The notes beneath the pieces were generated by a model, which was not told where the DNA came from, ran no database searches, and saw only the letters and a program-made list of their open reading frames with translations. A DNA stretch of 64,000 bases from Schlegelella aquatica (GTDB lineage Bacteria > Pseudomonadota > Gammaproteobacteria > Burkholderiales > Burkholderiaceae_C): NCBI RefSeq assembly GCF_026013905.1, contig NZ_CP110257.1:868001-932000 (forward strand), in the 5' to 3' direction. Below are positions 26,714-36,542 of this stretch, piece after piece; the stretch's first letter is position 1; each line of letters starts with the position of its first letter. The translations under genes and the position numbers were made by a program.

Positions 26714-27847
26714 ATGAAGATCACGACCGAACGTCTGTTGCGCGCCGCCGTCGCCTTGGCGGCGTTGCTCGCCAGCGCGGCGCTGTGGTGGCCCTTGCCG
26801 GCGAATGCGCTGCGCATCAAGGAAGTGGCTGCCGTCCAGGGCGTGCGCGCCAACCAGTTGGTCGGCTATGGCCTCGTCGTCGGTCTGGATGGCACGGGTG
26901 ACCAGACCACGCAGACCCCCTTCACCACCCAGAGCATCGCGGCGATGCTGCAGCAGATGGGCGTGAGCATCCCGCCCGGCACGAACATGCAGCTGCGCAA
27001 CGTGGCGGCGGTGATGGTGACGGCCCAGCTGCCCCCCTTCGCGCAACCCGGTCAGGCCATCGACGTGAACGTCTCGTCGATGGGCAACGCCAAGTCGCTG
27101 CGCGGCGGCACGCTCATCGCCACCCCGCTCAAGGGCGCGGACGGGCAGATCTACGCCCTCGCGCAAGGCAATGTCGTGGTCGGCGGGGCGGGCGCCTCGC
27201 AAGGCGGTAGCAAGGTGCAGATCAATCACTTGAGCGCCGGACGCATCCCCGCGGGGGCCACCGTCGAGCGCGGCGTGCCCACCCCGCTGGCGCAGTCCGA
27301 GTACATCCAGCTCGACCTCAACGCGGCCGACTTCAACACCGCGCGCCAAGTGGCGCAGGCCATCAACCGCGCCAAGGGAGCCGGGGTCGCCGAGGCGCTG
27401 GACGGCCGCGCCGTGAGGGTGCGGGCCCCGGCCGCGCCGGGCGAGCGCGTCGCCTTCCTGGCCGACATCGAGAACCTGCCGATCGACATCGCGACGCCGG
27501 CCGCGAAGGTGGTGCTCAACGCCCGCACCGGCTCCATCGTGATGAACCAGTCGGTCACGCTCGGGCCGTGCGCCGTCGCGCACGGCAACCTCTCGGTGAG
27601 CATCAGCTCCACCCCCGTCGTGAGCCAGCCTGGGCCCCTGTCGGGCGGCCAGACGGTGGTGACGGAGAAGTCCGACATCCAGATCCGTCAGGACGGCGGC
27701 GCCCTCATCCAGATGCCGGCGGGCACCCAGCTCACCGACGTGGTCAAGGCGCTCAACGCACTGGGTGCCACGCCGCAGGACCTGCTCGCGATCCTGCAGG
27801 CCATGAAGGCCGCCGGGGCGCTGCAAGCCGAGCTGGAGGTGATCTGA
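26714..27847 (+). CDS. flgI: P-ring protein FlgI
   Basis: 377 residues with a Sec signal peptide (cleavage expected after ANA at about residue 32). The mature protein begins [20 protein letters not shown], the FlgI hallmark, followed by [15 protein letters not shown]. It forms the P-ring in the peptidoglycan layer with help from FlgA. The ATG at the signal peptide is preferred over a longer frame that overlaps flgH. Confidence 0.96.
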   Translation: MKITTERLLRAAVALAALLASAALWWPLPANALRIKEVAAVQGVRANQLVGYGLVVGLDGTGDQTTQTPFTTQSIAAMLQQMGVSIPPGTNMQLRNVAAVMVTAQLPPFAQPGQAIDVNVSSMGNAKSLRGGTLIATPLKGADGQIYALAQGNVVVGGAGASQGGSKVQINHLSAGRIPAGATVERGVPTPLAQSEYIQLDLNAADFNTARQVAQAINRAKGAGVAEALDGRAVRVRAPAAPGERVAFLADIENLPIDIATPAAKVVLNARTGSIVMNQSVTLGPCAVAHGNLSVSISSTPVVSQPGPLSGGQTVVTEKSDIQIRQDGGALIQMPAGTQLTDVVKALNALGATPQDLLAILQAMKAAGALQAELEVI

Positions 27848-28707
27848 TGTCCGCGCCCATCGGCCTCGCCACCGACGCCCGCTCGCTCGAGGCCTTGCGC
27901 TCGGCGGCTGCCCAGGACCCGAAGGCAGCGGTCAAGGAGGCGGCCAAGCAGTTCGAGGCCGTCTTCATGCAGCAGCTCATGAAGAGCATGCGCAGCGCCT
28001 CGCTCAAATCGGACCTGTTCGACAACGAGGGCTCCGACCTGGCGACTGAGATGCTCGACTCGCAGTATGCGACGGCGATGAGCGGGCGGCCGGGCGGCCT
28101 CGCCGATCTGATCGCCAGGCAGCTGTCGCGCCACATGGGCGGCGCCGAGGCGATGACGCCGGAGGACCTCACCCTGCGGTTGCCCCCGGCCTTCAAGAAG
28201 CTGCCGCAGGACATCGCCGCGCCCAAGGGCGGCGGCAAGCAGGCGCAGTTCCTGCGCCAGCACTGGGATGCGGCCCAGGCGGCCAGCCGCGACACGGGCA
28301 TTCCTGCCGAGTTCATCCTCGCCCAGGCCGCCCACGAGTCGGGCTGGGGCCGGCGCGACATCCGCCGCGCCGACGGCAGCCCCTCCTTCAATGTGTTCGG
28401 CATCAAGGCCGGTGCGTCCTGGAAGGGCGACGTGGCCGAGGTCACGACGACCGAGTACCTCGGCGGTCAACCGCGCAAGGTGCGGGCGAAGTTCCGGGCC
28501 TATGCCAGCGCCGAGGAGGCGTTTCGCGACTACGCGCGCCTGCTGAAAAACAACGAGCGCTACGCCAAGGTGATCGAGAACGCCAAGACGGCGCGTGGGT
28601 TCGCGCAGGGCTTGCAGCAGGCGGGCTACGCGACCGACCCGCAGTACGCGGCCAAGCTCACGCGCATCATCAACACCACGCTGCAACTGCAGCGCGCGAC
28701 CACCTGA
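27847..28707 (+). CDS. flgJ: Rod cap and peptidoglycan hydrolase FlgJ
   Basis: 286 residues in two domains. The N-terminal rod-cap part contains AAKQFEAVFMQQLMKSMR and a DLFDN-EG segment. The C-terminal part from about 125 is a glucosaminidase-type domain with FILAQAAHESGWGRRDIR, where Glu164 is the likely catalytic acid. It opens the peptidoglycan for the growing rod. The start overlaps the flgI stop by one base (TGATG), so the two are coupled. Confidence 0.96.
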   Translation: MSAPIGLATDARSLEALRSAAAQDPKAAVKEAAKQFEAVFMQQLMKSMRSASLKSDLFDNEGSDLATEMLDSQYATAMSGRPGGLADLIARQLSRHMGGAEAMTPEDLTLRLPPAFKKLPQDIAAPKGGGKQAQFLRQHWDAAQAASRDTGIPAEFILAQAAHESGWGRRDIRRADGSPSFNVFGIKAGASWKGDVAEVTTTEYLGGQPRKVRAKFRAYASAEEAFRDYARLLKNNERYAKVIENAKTARGFAQGLQQAGYATDPQYAAKLTRIINTTLQLQRATT

Positions 28708-28719
28708 CGGGAGCACGAC

Positions 28720-30339
28720 ATGCCCGGCATCATCAGCCTCGGAACGCGTGCCATGTTCGCCGCGCAGGCGCAACTCAACACCACCGCGGCGAACATCTCG
28801 AACGCCAACACTCCGGGCTATTCGAGGCAAACGGTCGAACTCGAGACAGCCGGGGGGCAGTTCACCGGCGCGGGCTTCTTCGGCAAAGGCGTGAACATCA
28901 CGACGGTGTCGCGCGCGCACGATGCCTTCCTCAGCCGCGAAGTGACGCTCAGCCAGGCGCTGGCCGCGCACGATGCCGCGCGGCTCGAGCAGTTGCAGCG
29001 GGTCGAGCGCGTGTTCGACCTGGGCGAGAACGGGCTCGGTGCACGCGTATCGGCGTTCCTGAACGCCTTCGTCGACGTGGCCAGCGATCCCAACGACCCG
29101 TCGGCACGCCAGGTGGTGCTGTCGCGCGCGCAGGCGCTGACGTCGCAGGTGCGCTCCGTGGCCGCCCAGCTCGACAGCATCCAGACCGGCGTCACCGAGG
29201 ACATCAAGACCTCGGTGGATGCGGCCAATCAGCTCGTCCAGCGCATTGCCGACCTGAACCAGCAGATCGCGCGCGTCAAGGGCTTCGGCCATGAGCCGAA
29301 CGACCTGCTCGATCAGCGCGAGCAACTCATCAACGAGCTGAACCACTACATCGGGGTGACCCAGATCCCGGCGAGCGACGGCACGGTGGGCCTGTTCATC
29401 GGCGGCGGGCAGAAGCTCCTCCTCGGCAGCAACGCATTGGAGTTGCGGGCCTTGCCCGATACCTACGATTCCTCGCGCGTCGTGCTGGGCGTCCACGAGG
29501 GCGGGGTGGATCGACGCTTGGACGACCGCGTCCTGGGGGGAGGGTCGATCGCGGGGCTGCTGAGGTTCCAGAGAGAAGACCTGCCGGTGGCCATCAACGA
29601 AGTGGGCCGCCTGGCCGGGGTGATCGCCGCCCGGGTGAACGCGCAGCACGCCGCCGGCACGACGCCGCCCCCGGTCGCGCCCGGCCCGCCCATCTTCGCG
29701 ACCGGCGCGCCGCGAGCGCTTCCCGCCTCGACGAATACCGGAACGGCCGCGGTCGGGGTCGTCATCCAGGACGCGACCCTACTGTCGGCGAAGGATCTCG
29801 AGCTGACGTTCCGAAGCGGCGCCTGGCAAGTGCGCGAGTTGCCGGACGGTTCTTTCACGGCCTTGTCTGCCGCGCAGCTTCTCTCGGATCACGGTCTGCA
29901 GCTGTCCTTCTCCGGCACCGCCCAGGAGGGGGACCGGTTCCTCCTCGAGCCCTCACGCCTGGTGGCCGCGAGCATGGACGTGGTACTGAACGATCCGATG
30001 AGACTGGCGGCCACGAGCGCCACCGAGTCGAACGGCAACGCCAAGGCCATGTTGGCGTTGCGCGACGAACGCATGGTGCGGGGCATGACGCTGGCCGACG
30101 CCTATGCCGGCGTGACGGCGTCGGTCGGGGTGCGCGTCATGGGCGCGGAGGCCGCCAGCGAGATGTCGTCTTCGATCGCCAAGGACGCCGAGGTGCGGCG
30201 CAACAACGTCGAAGGCGTCAACCTCGACGAAGAAGCTGCCCGGCTGATCCAGTTCCAGCAGGCCTATCAGGCCGCGGCCAAGGTGTTGCAGGTCGCACAG
30301 TCCGTCTTCGACACGCTGCTGCAAACGGCGGCGCGGTGA
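28720..30339 (+). CDS. flgK: Hook-filament junction protein FlgK (HAP1)
   Basis: 539 residues. The N-terminus (LNTTAANISNANTPGYSRQT) and C-terminus (GVNLDEEAARLIQFQQAYQAAA) are the conserved HAP1 ends; the centre is variable. It forms the first junction zone between hook and filament and is exported with the FlgN chaperone. GGGAG lies 6 bases before the ATG. Confidence 0.96.
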   Translation: MPGIISLGTRAMFAAQAQLNTTAANISNANTPGYSRQTVELETAGGQFTGAGFFGKGVNITTVSRAHDAFLSREVTLSQALAAHDAARLEQLQRVERVFDLGENGLGARVSAFLNAFVDVASDPNDPSARQVVLSRAQALTSQVRSVAAQLDSIQTGVTEDIKTSVDAANQLVQRIADLNQQIARVKGFGHEPNDLLDQREQLINELNHYIGVTQIPASDGTVGLFIGGGQKLLLGSNALELRALPDTYDSSRVVLGVHEGGVDRRLDDRVLGGGSIAGLLRFQREDLPVAINEVGRLAGVIAARVNAQHAAGTTPPPVAPGPPIFATGAPRALPASTNTGTAAVGVVIQDATLLSAKDLELTFRSGAWQVRELPDGSFTALSAAQLLSDHGLQLSFSGTAQEGDRFLLEPSRLVAASMDVVLNDPMRLAATSATESNGNAKAMLALRDERMVRGMTLADAYAGVTASVGVRVMGAEAASEMSSSIAKDAEVRRNNVEGVNLDEEAARLIQFQQAYQAAAKVLQVAQSVFDTLLQTAAR

Positions 30340-30372
30340 GGCGGAACTTCGTTGACGAATGAGGAATGAACC

Positions 30373-31287
30373 ATGCGTGTCGCCACCGCCTTTTCCTACC
30401 AGCAGGCGATCGCCAACCTGCAACGCCGGCAAGAAGACCTGTCGGAGTCCCAGAATCGGCTGACGTCCGGCAAACGGGTGCTCCTGCCCAGCGACGACCC
30501 GGTCGCGGCGCGCCGGGTCGAGCGCGCGCTCGCGGTGGAGGCGCGCGTGGAGGCGACCAAGCGGGCGGCCCAGGCCAGTCTGAATGCGATGACGCTGGCG
30601 GAAAGCGCGCTGGGCGGCGCCAACGACATCCTGCAGGCCATCCGCGATGCCGCGGTAGCGGCCGGCAACGGCGCCTACGGCGACAAGGAGCGCGCCATCC
30701 TCGCGCAGCAGATCCAGCAGTACAGGGATCAGCTCCTCGGGATCGCCAATCGCACGGACGCAGCTGGCAATCCGTTGTTCGGGGGCGCCGGAGTCACGGG
30801 CGATCCTTTCGTGCCTAACGGCGCGGGGCGGGTGGAGTTCTGGGCCGCCCCCGGTTCCGTCGGCGTGGACAACCAGGAAATCCTGCCCGTCGCGGTGGAC
30901 GGCGCCTACGCCTGGGATGCGACGCCGGGGCTAGAGGTTCCGATCTTCAAGACCTTGGACGACTTCATCGTCCAGCTGAGGACGGGCGGCATGACGTCCG
31001 CGGCCGTGTCGAGCGCCGTGCAGACGGCGCTCGGCGGCATCGACGCCGGCATGGAGCGTCTGCAGGCCGCTCGCGCCCAGGTGGGCGACACCCTGAACCG
31101 CATCGACGCCATCGTGGCGCGCCTCGACGCGCTGGATCTCAACGCCAAGACAGACCGCTCGAATGCGGAAGATTTGGACATGGTGGCCGCCATCTCGGAC
31201 TTCCAGAACAAGCAAACCGGCTACGATGCGGCCTTGAAGACGTACGCGCAGGTGCAGCGGCTGTCCTTGTTCGACTACCTGCGCTGA
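30373..31287 (+). CDS. flgL: Hook-filament junction protein FlgL (HAP3)
   Basis: 304 residues with flagellin-like ends: RVATAFSYQQAIANLQRRQE at the start (with LTSGKRVLLPSDDPVAARR after it) and ISDFQNKQTGYDAALKTYAQ at the end. It forms the second junction zone onto which the filament cap and flagellin assemble. Last gene of the flg operon, 33 bases after flgK. Confidence 0.96.
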   Translation: MRVATAFSYQQAIANLQRRQEDLSESQNRLTSGKRVLLPSDDPVAARRVERALAVEARVEATKRAAQASLNAMTLAESALGGANDILQAIRDAAVAAGNGAYGDKERAILAQQIQQYRDQLLGIANRTDAAGNPLFGGAGVTGDPFVPNGAGRVEFWAAPGSVGVDNQEILPVAVDGAYAWDATPGLEVPIFKTLDDFIVQLRTGGMTSAAVSSAVQTALGGIDAGMERLQAARAQVGDTLNRIDAIVARLDALDLNAKTDRSNAEDLDMVAAISDFQNKQTGYDAALKTYAQVQRLSLFDYLR

Positions 31288-31358
31288 AGGCGGCGAGGTC
31301 CGGGCCCCGCTCGCCCGCGTCGGGCCCATGAGGGGGGCTCGTCGGGCGCCACCAGGGC

Positions 31359-32615
31359 ATGACGGAGGGGCTGTGCCGCCTGGCGTCGCACACGACAAAG
31401 AACACCAGCCATTCGCCGATGGATCAAGACGTCCTGCGCAACATCGCGCTCAGCTACTCTCCCATGGTGGACCGCCAGCGGTCCTTCGCCGCCACGCGGC
31501 TGACCGTGTCGGCCCTGCGGTCGGGGCAGCCGCTGCAGGCCGACCAACTGCTGGCAGCCATCTCCGAGGTGTGGCCCCACGCGGGCACCCGCGTCTCGCT
31601 GAACGTCATGAGCGAGACCCTGCTCAACGATCTGCTGCGCGCCAAGCCGGTTTCCAACGTGATGATCGAGATTCCCTCGTTCATCGCCTGTGACCCGCAG
31701 AACACGGCCGCGATCCAGGAGCTGCACTCGAACGGCAACACGCTGCTGCTGCATGGGCGTCCGACCATGCTGCTGCCCCGAGAGCTGCTCTCGTGCTTCA
31801 AGTACTCGATCATCGATCTCGCCGAGGACCGCCGCAAGAACGAGACGACGGGCCCCGGCGAGCCGGGCGTCACGCGATCGGTGGGCTTCATCCAGAGCGG
31901 CGTGCGCACCGTGGCCGAGATGGAGAACAGCTTCGGCCGCGGAGCGGTGGCCATCCTGGGCTGGCCGATCGACGACGTGACCGCGGACTCCGGCGTCAAG
32001 AAAGGCGCGCCCGACATGGGGGTGCTCGTCGAACTGATCCGCCGCGTCGACGACGGCGACGACGTCGACAAGCTCGAGGCGGTGCTCAAGCGCGACCCGA
32101 CGCTGGCCTTCCAGCTCATGCGCTACATCAACTCGCCGGCCTTCGGCCTGTCGGTCGAGATCAGCTCGTTCCGCCACGCCATCATGCTGCTGGGGTACAA
32201 GCGGCTCAAGCGCTGGCTCGCCCTGCTGCTCGCCACCGCCAGCAAGGACCCGAACCTCAGGCCCGTGATGTACGCCTCGGTGCGACGCGGCATCTTCATG
32301 GAGCAGATGGTCGCGCCGGCCGGGGACGACGAGATGCGCGGCGAGGTGTTCATCTGCGGCGTCTTCTCGCTGCTCGACAAGCTCTTCCACCGGCCGTTCG
32401 ACGACCTGCTGAAGACGATCCCGGTGCCAGAGCGGGTGTACCAGGCGTTGGCCGAGGGCGTCGGGCCCTACAGCCCCTACCTCGAACTGGCCCGTGCCGT
32501 CGAAAGCGAAACCGCGCCGGTGATCAACGAGCTGGCCGAGCAGTTGCTGGTGGGACTGGCCGAGGTCAACCGCGCGGTCCTGGCAACGCTCACGCTGGCA
32601 TCCCAGCTGGAATGA
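31359..32615 (+). CDS. HDOD-domain signalling protein with degenerate EAL-like N-terminus
   Basis: 418 residues. The C-terminal two thirds are an HDOD domain (VLKRDPTLAFQLMRYINSPAF, then a FRHAIMLLGYKRLKRWLALL helix pair). The first part resembles the YuxH/CdgJ arrangement, an EAL-like fold lacking catalytic residues. Such proteins are non-enzymatic regulators, often of motility or c-di-GMP behaviour. An internal ATG at 31419 is an alternative start; neither has a strong ribosome binding site. It follows flgL by 71 bases and could be read through from the flg operon. Confidence 0.75.
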   Translation: MTEGLCRLASHTTKNTSHSPMDQDVLRNIALSYSPMVDRQRSFAATRLTVSALRSGQPLQADQLLAAISEVWPHAGTRVSLNVMSETLLNDLLRAKPVSNVMIEIPSFIACDPQNTAAIQELHSNGNTLLLHGRPTMLLPRELLSCFKYSIIDLAEDRRKNETTGPGEPGVTRSVGFIQSGVRTVAEMENSFGRGAVAILGWPIDDVTADSGVKKGAPDMGVLVELIRRVDDGDDVDKLEAVLKRDPTLAFQLMRYINSPAFGLSVEISSFRHAIMLLGYKRLKRWLALLLATASKDPNLRPVMYASVRRGIFMEQMVAPAGDDEMRGEVFICGVFSLLDKLFHRPFDDLLKTIPVPERVYQALAEGVGPYSPYLELARAVESETAPVINELAEQLLVGLAEVNRAVLATLTLASQLE

Positions 32616-32747
32616 CGGCCGTACGGGCGCGCCGGCGCACCCCGGCGGCAGAATCCCGGCGTCGGGGCGCGTGCACGACGGGCGCCCGGGCGGGGTGAAG
32701 GGGTGCAGACGCGCGGCGGCCGATGACCGCCGTTGGATGAGGAGTGC

Positions 32748-35700
32748 ATGAGCTCGAACGGCAGCGAAGTGGACGAATCGGCATCGTCTCCCGACGGGCG
32801 CGATGCCCTGCGCGCGCCGCTGGGCCCTGCCGTGGTGTTGCGTACCAACGGCGCCATCGAGGCGGCCAACCCCCAGGCGCAGGCGTTGCTGCCGCTGCCT
32901 GCCGGCGGCATGGTCTCCGGCTGGGTGTCGGTGCTGGGGTTCGCGGCGGTTCAATGGATCTTGGCCCAGTTGCGCCATCCCCCGGGGGCGGCAGCGCAGA
33001 CCGGCCCGCGTGTGATGCTGCCCGGCGGCCGTCCCGCGCGGCTGGTGATGACGGGCGAGTCCTCCGAACGGTGGCTGCTGCGATTCGAGCAGGCTCCGAG
33101 GGCTGCGGCGCGGCGTCACGCGCAGGGGGACGACGTGGCCTTGCGCGAGTTGCGCGCGATGTTCTGGGACTCGCCGTTCCCCGCCACGCTGCAGGACGAG
33201 GACCACCGCTTCGTCGAGGTCAACGACGCGTTCCTGCAGTACACCGGCTACCGGCAGGAGTACCTCAGCGGGCTGGATGCTCTGGCGCTCATCCACCCCG
33301 AGGACCGGGACCGCCTCGACAGCGAACGGCGGCAACTCGACCTGGAGGTCGACCGCCCCGATGTGGCGAGCACGGTCGAGCGAAGGCTGGTGGCGGCGAA
33401 CGGAGAGGTGCGCTGGTTTCGCGCGGCCCACCGGCGCGTGAGCGACGCCGAAGGGCGGCGGCTGAGCTTCTCGGTGCTGTACGACTGCACCGCCGAGCAC
33501 CTGGCCAGGGAGCGCGCCGAGCGCTCGGTGCACGAGCTCGACCAGTGGTTCGAGCTCTCGCCGGTGGGCATGATGCTGTTCGACGAGGACGGGCTCGTGG
33601 TCCGCTCCAATCCGGCGCTGCAGCAGCTCATCGGCGTCGTGCCGTTCTTCTTGACGCAGGCCCACCCGAGCCTGCAGGAGCTGCTGGGATGGTACGCGGG
33701 CGGGCCGCTGGCCGCGCTGCATCCCGACAGCCAGCCGGTCCATCGCCACGGTTGGGTCGAGCACGCCGAGGGGGAGCGCTCGCTCTATGCGGTGGTCCGG
33801 TGCCTGGAGGAACGACAAGGTCATCGGCGCTACATGGTGGTGATCGAGGACCGCACCGCCGAGGACGCGCTCGACGTCGCTCAATCCCAGCTCGGTGCGC
33901 TGGCCGAAACGACGCAGGCCGGGCTCGCGACCTTCGACGTCTACACCGGCCGGTTCCAGTTTCCGCCGGCACGGCGGCCCGCGCAGGGGCAGGAGCTGTT
34001 GTCCAGCGAACTGCGCGCCATCAGCCGCGACCTGGTGCGCCCCGACACGCTGCCCGAGTTCGACCGCGTGCAGCAGGCGCTGCGCCAGGGCGAGCGCGCC
34101 GACGCGCGGTATGCGATCCAGCATCCCGAGCTCGGGCTGCGCTGGCTCCACACGCGGGTGGAGCCGCGGCGCCTGCACTCGGGCCGCCGGGGCACCTCCA
34201 TCGTCACGCTCGACGTCACCGAGCAGCACCTCACCCAGCAGCGCAGCGAGCGCATCCTGCGCGAACTCACCACCATCCTCGAAAGCACGACGGCCGGCAT
34301 CGGCTACTTCCGTGGAGCCGTGCTGCTGCGCTGCAACCGGCAGTTCGAGCGCCTGCTCGGCCTCGACGAAGGCGACAGCGCCCTCGACCGCCCGTTGTGC
34401 GAACTGCTCGAGGCGGTGGACGGCGCGGCCGGGTGGGTGGGCGAAGCGCTGGCGGCGGTGGCCGAGCAGGGGCAGTTCGAGACCGAAGTGGCACTGCGCC
34501 GGCCGGACGAGCCGGTGCGCTGGTTGCAGCTCACGATGCGCCGGATGGACAGCGCCGGCCCGGAAGTCGAATCCATCGTGGTGCTGTCCGACGTCACCCG
34601 GCTCAAGCTCCAGCAGGCCGAGCTCGAAGCCGTCGCCCGCGACCGCGAACTGATGTTCAGCCTCTCGGACATCGGCATCGTGTTCCTGCTGCACGGCAAG
34701 GTCCAGCGGGCCAACGAGGGCTTCACACTGCTCACCGGCTACAGGGCCGACGAGCTCGTCGGCCTGGAGGAGAACAGCCTCTTCGTCGAGAGCCAGGACG
34801 AGCCCCGGCCGCTCGTGGAAGGCGGCGCCGGCATGCAGGCCCGCTGGACGGGCGAGCGCCTGCTGCGTCGCAAGGACGGCACGCTGTGCTGGGTGCAGGT
34901 GCACAAGCGCCTCGTGCACGACGACGACGTCAATGGCGGCGTGATCGCCTCCTATGTCAATGTCGATGCGCGTCGCCGGGCCGAGCAGGCGTTGGCCACG
35001 CAGGCGGAGCGCACGCGCGCGGTGCTCGATTCGGTGCTGGTGGGCATCGTCACCGTCGGGCCGCGCGGTATCGAGTGGATGAACCGCTCCGCGCGCCGCA
35101 TGTTCGGCGGCGACCTGCAGGACTTCCTCGGCCGGCCGATCAGCGTCGTCGCCTCCGAAGACCCCGAGCATCCGTTCCGCCGTGCCGGGGTGATCGACTA
35201 CCTGGAAGAAGGGCAGGCCCACACCTTCGAGTGCCAGGTGATGGCGCGCGACGGCCGCAACTTCTGGGTCGTGGGCAATGCCGTCGTCACGGGCGCTGGT
35301 CCCCAGGGGCGAGAGATCACCTACGCGCTGCTCGACATCGACAGCCGCCGGCAGGCCGAGCAGCGCATCGCCGAAGCCCAGGCCTCGCTGCGCCGCGTGA
35401 TCGAACTGGCGCCGCTCGCGATCGCGCTGTTCGATGCCCGCACGCTGGCCATCCAGCAGCTCAACCAAAGCGCCGCTTCCGCCATCGGTCGCCCGGTCGA
35501 AGCGCTGATCGGCTTGCGCCTCGAGGAGATCTTCCCCGCCGAGCAGGCGCGTCAGTACCGAGAGGACATGGAGTCCGCCTTGCGCCGCATCGGCGTCACG
35601 CAGCGCGAATACCGCGTCGAGGTGCGGGGCCAGCCCCACGTCTGGGACGCGCGCTTCCTCCCGCTTGCCAGCCCCGGCGAAGCGCCCGACCAACTGCTGC

Positions 35701-36368
35701 TGGTGGCCACCAACGTCACCGAGCAGCGTGCCGCCCAGGAGGCCCGGCTCGAGGCAGCCATCGCGCAGCGCGAGCTCCTCGTCAAGGAAGTGCACCACCG
35801 CATCAAGAACAACCTGCAGGGCGTCGCCGGTCTGCTCCAGCAGATCGCGCAGCGCAAGCCGGAGATGGCCGGCCCCATCAGCGAGGTGGCCGGGCAGGTG
35901 CAGGCCATTGCCCACGTGTACGGCCTGCAGGTCGGCTCCGTCGGGCCCTTGCGCCTGCAGCGTGTGGTGGAAGCGATCACGGGTTCGGTGCGCAAGACGT
36001 TCGACCGGCCGATCACGCTCGAGTTCGTCGGCGAGCGGGTGGACGACTGGGTGCTGCCCGAAGCCGAGTCCATTCCCATCGCGCTCACGCTCAACGAGCT
36101 GTTGACCAACGCGATCAAGCACAGCCGGGGCGAGGGGGAGGTGGTCTGCCGGTTGGAGTCCGAGGTCGACGGCGTGCAGATCGACGTTTCCAATCCGGGG
36201 GCCCTCCCGCTCGACTTCAACCTCGCGAAGTTCCCGGGCGGGGTGTCCGGACTCGGCTTGATACGCGCTTTGCTGCCGCGCCGCAGTGCCCGTCTCACGT
36301 TGGAGGCCGCCGCCGGCCGGGTGAGCGCCCGGGTGCGCATCGTGCCCCCCGGTGTCGGCCGCGCTTGA
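32748..36368 (+). CDS. Soluble multi-PAS sensor histidine kinase of the HisKA_2 type (PdtaS-like)
   Basis: 1206 residues without membrane segments. At least six PAS-like modules fill residues 20-990, each ending in a DVT- or DID-type PAC motif. The kinase core starts near 1005: VKEVHHRIKNNLQGVAGLL has the phospho-acceptor His near 1016, followed by a HATPase with LTLNELLTNAIKHS and GVSGLGLIRALL. HisKA_2 kinases commonly pair with ANTAR regulators, and the next gene is one. The ATG at 32748 follows GAGGAG; an in-frame TTG lies 15 bases earlier. The signal is unknown; no haem or flavin site was assigned. Confidence 0.88.
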   Translation: MSSNGSEVDESASSPDGRDALRAPLGPAVVLRTNGAIEAANPQAQALLPLPAGGMVSGWVSVLGFAAVQWILAQLRHPPGAAAQTGPRVMLPGGRPARLVMTGESSERWLLRFEQAPRAAARRHAQGDDVALRELRAMFWDSPFPATLQDEDHRFVEVNDAFLQYTGYRQEYLSGLDALALIHPEDRDRLDSERRQLDLEVDRPDVASTVERRLVAANGEVRWFRAAHRRVSDAEGRRLSFSVLYDCTAEHLARERAERSVHELDQWFELSPVGMMLFDEDGLVVRSNPALQQLIGVVPFFLTQAHPSLQELLGWYAGGPLAALHPDSQPVHRHGWVEHAEGERSLYAVVRCLEERQGHRRYMVVIEDRTAEDALDVAQSQLGALAETTQAGLATFDVYTGRFQFPPARRPAQGQELLSSELRAISRDLVRPDTLPEFDRVQQALRQGERADARYAIQHPELGLRWLHTRVEPRRLHSGRRGTSIVTLDVTEQHLTQQRSERILRELTTILESTTAGIGYFRGAVLLRCNRQFERLLGLDEGDSALDRPLCELLEAVDGAAGWVGEALAAVAEQGQFETEVALRRPDEPVRWLQLTMRRMDSAGPEVESIVVLSDVTRLKLQQAELEAVARDRELMFSLSDIGIVFLLHGKVQRANEGFTLLTGYRADELVGLEENSLFVESQDEPRPLVEGGAGMQARWTGERLLRRKDGTLCWVQVHKRLVHDDDVNGGVIASYVNVDARRRAEQALATQAERTRAVLDSVLVGIVTVGPRGIEWMNRSARRMFGGDLQDFLGRPISVVASEDPEHPFRRAGVIDYLEEGQAHTFECQVMARDGRNFWVVGNAVVTGAGPQGREITYALLDIDSRRQAEQRIAEAQASLRRVIELAPLAIALFDARTLAIQQLNQSAASAIGRPVEALIGLRLEEIFPAEQARQYREDMESALRRIGVTQREYRVEVRGQPHVWDARFLPLASPGEAPDQLLLVATNVTEQRAAQEARLEAAIAQRELLVKEVHHRIKNNLQGVAGLLQQIAQRKPEMAGPISEVAGQVQAIAHVYGLQVGSVGPLRLQRVVEAITGSVRKTFDRPITLEFVGERVDDWVLPEAESIPIALTLNELLTNAIKHSRGEGEVVCRLESEVDGVQIDVSNPGALPLDFNLAKFPGGVSGLGLIRALLPRRSARLTLEAAAGRVSARVRIVPPGVGRA

Positions 36369-36542
36369 GGCGCGGCAAACCCGTGACGGTCTGCCCGTGA
36401 CCCGCCCTCGCGCCGGGTGCGACCGGGCCCCGGGGCCACCTCCAGCGGCCAAGGCGCACGTGGGAGCGCGGCCGGGGCGAGTTTTCCGCCACAATGGCGG
36501 CGGGGCCGGCCTTCCGGCAAGTCATCCGCGAACAAGGCGCAC

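Noticed and set aside
31275..36494. A very long minus-strand open frame (over 1700 codons) opposite the HDOD and multi-PAS kinase genes
   Set aside because: It is the antisense shadow of high-GC coding sequence. The translation is rich in His, Arg, Gln and Val with no domain motif, while the plus strand encodes clear HDOD, PAS, HisKA_2 and HATPase features.
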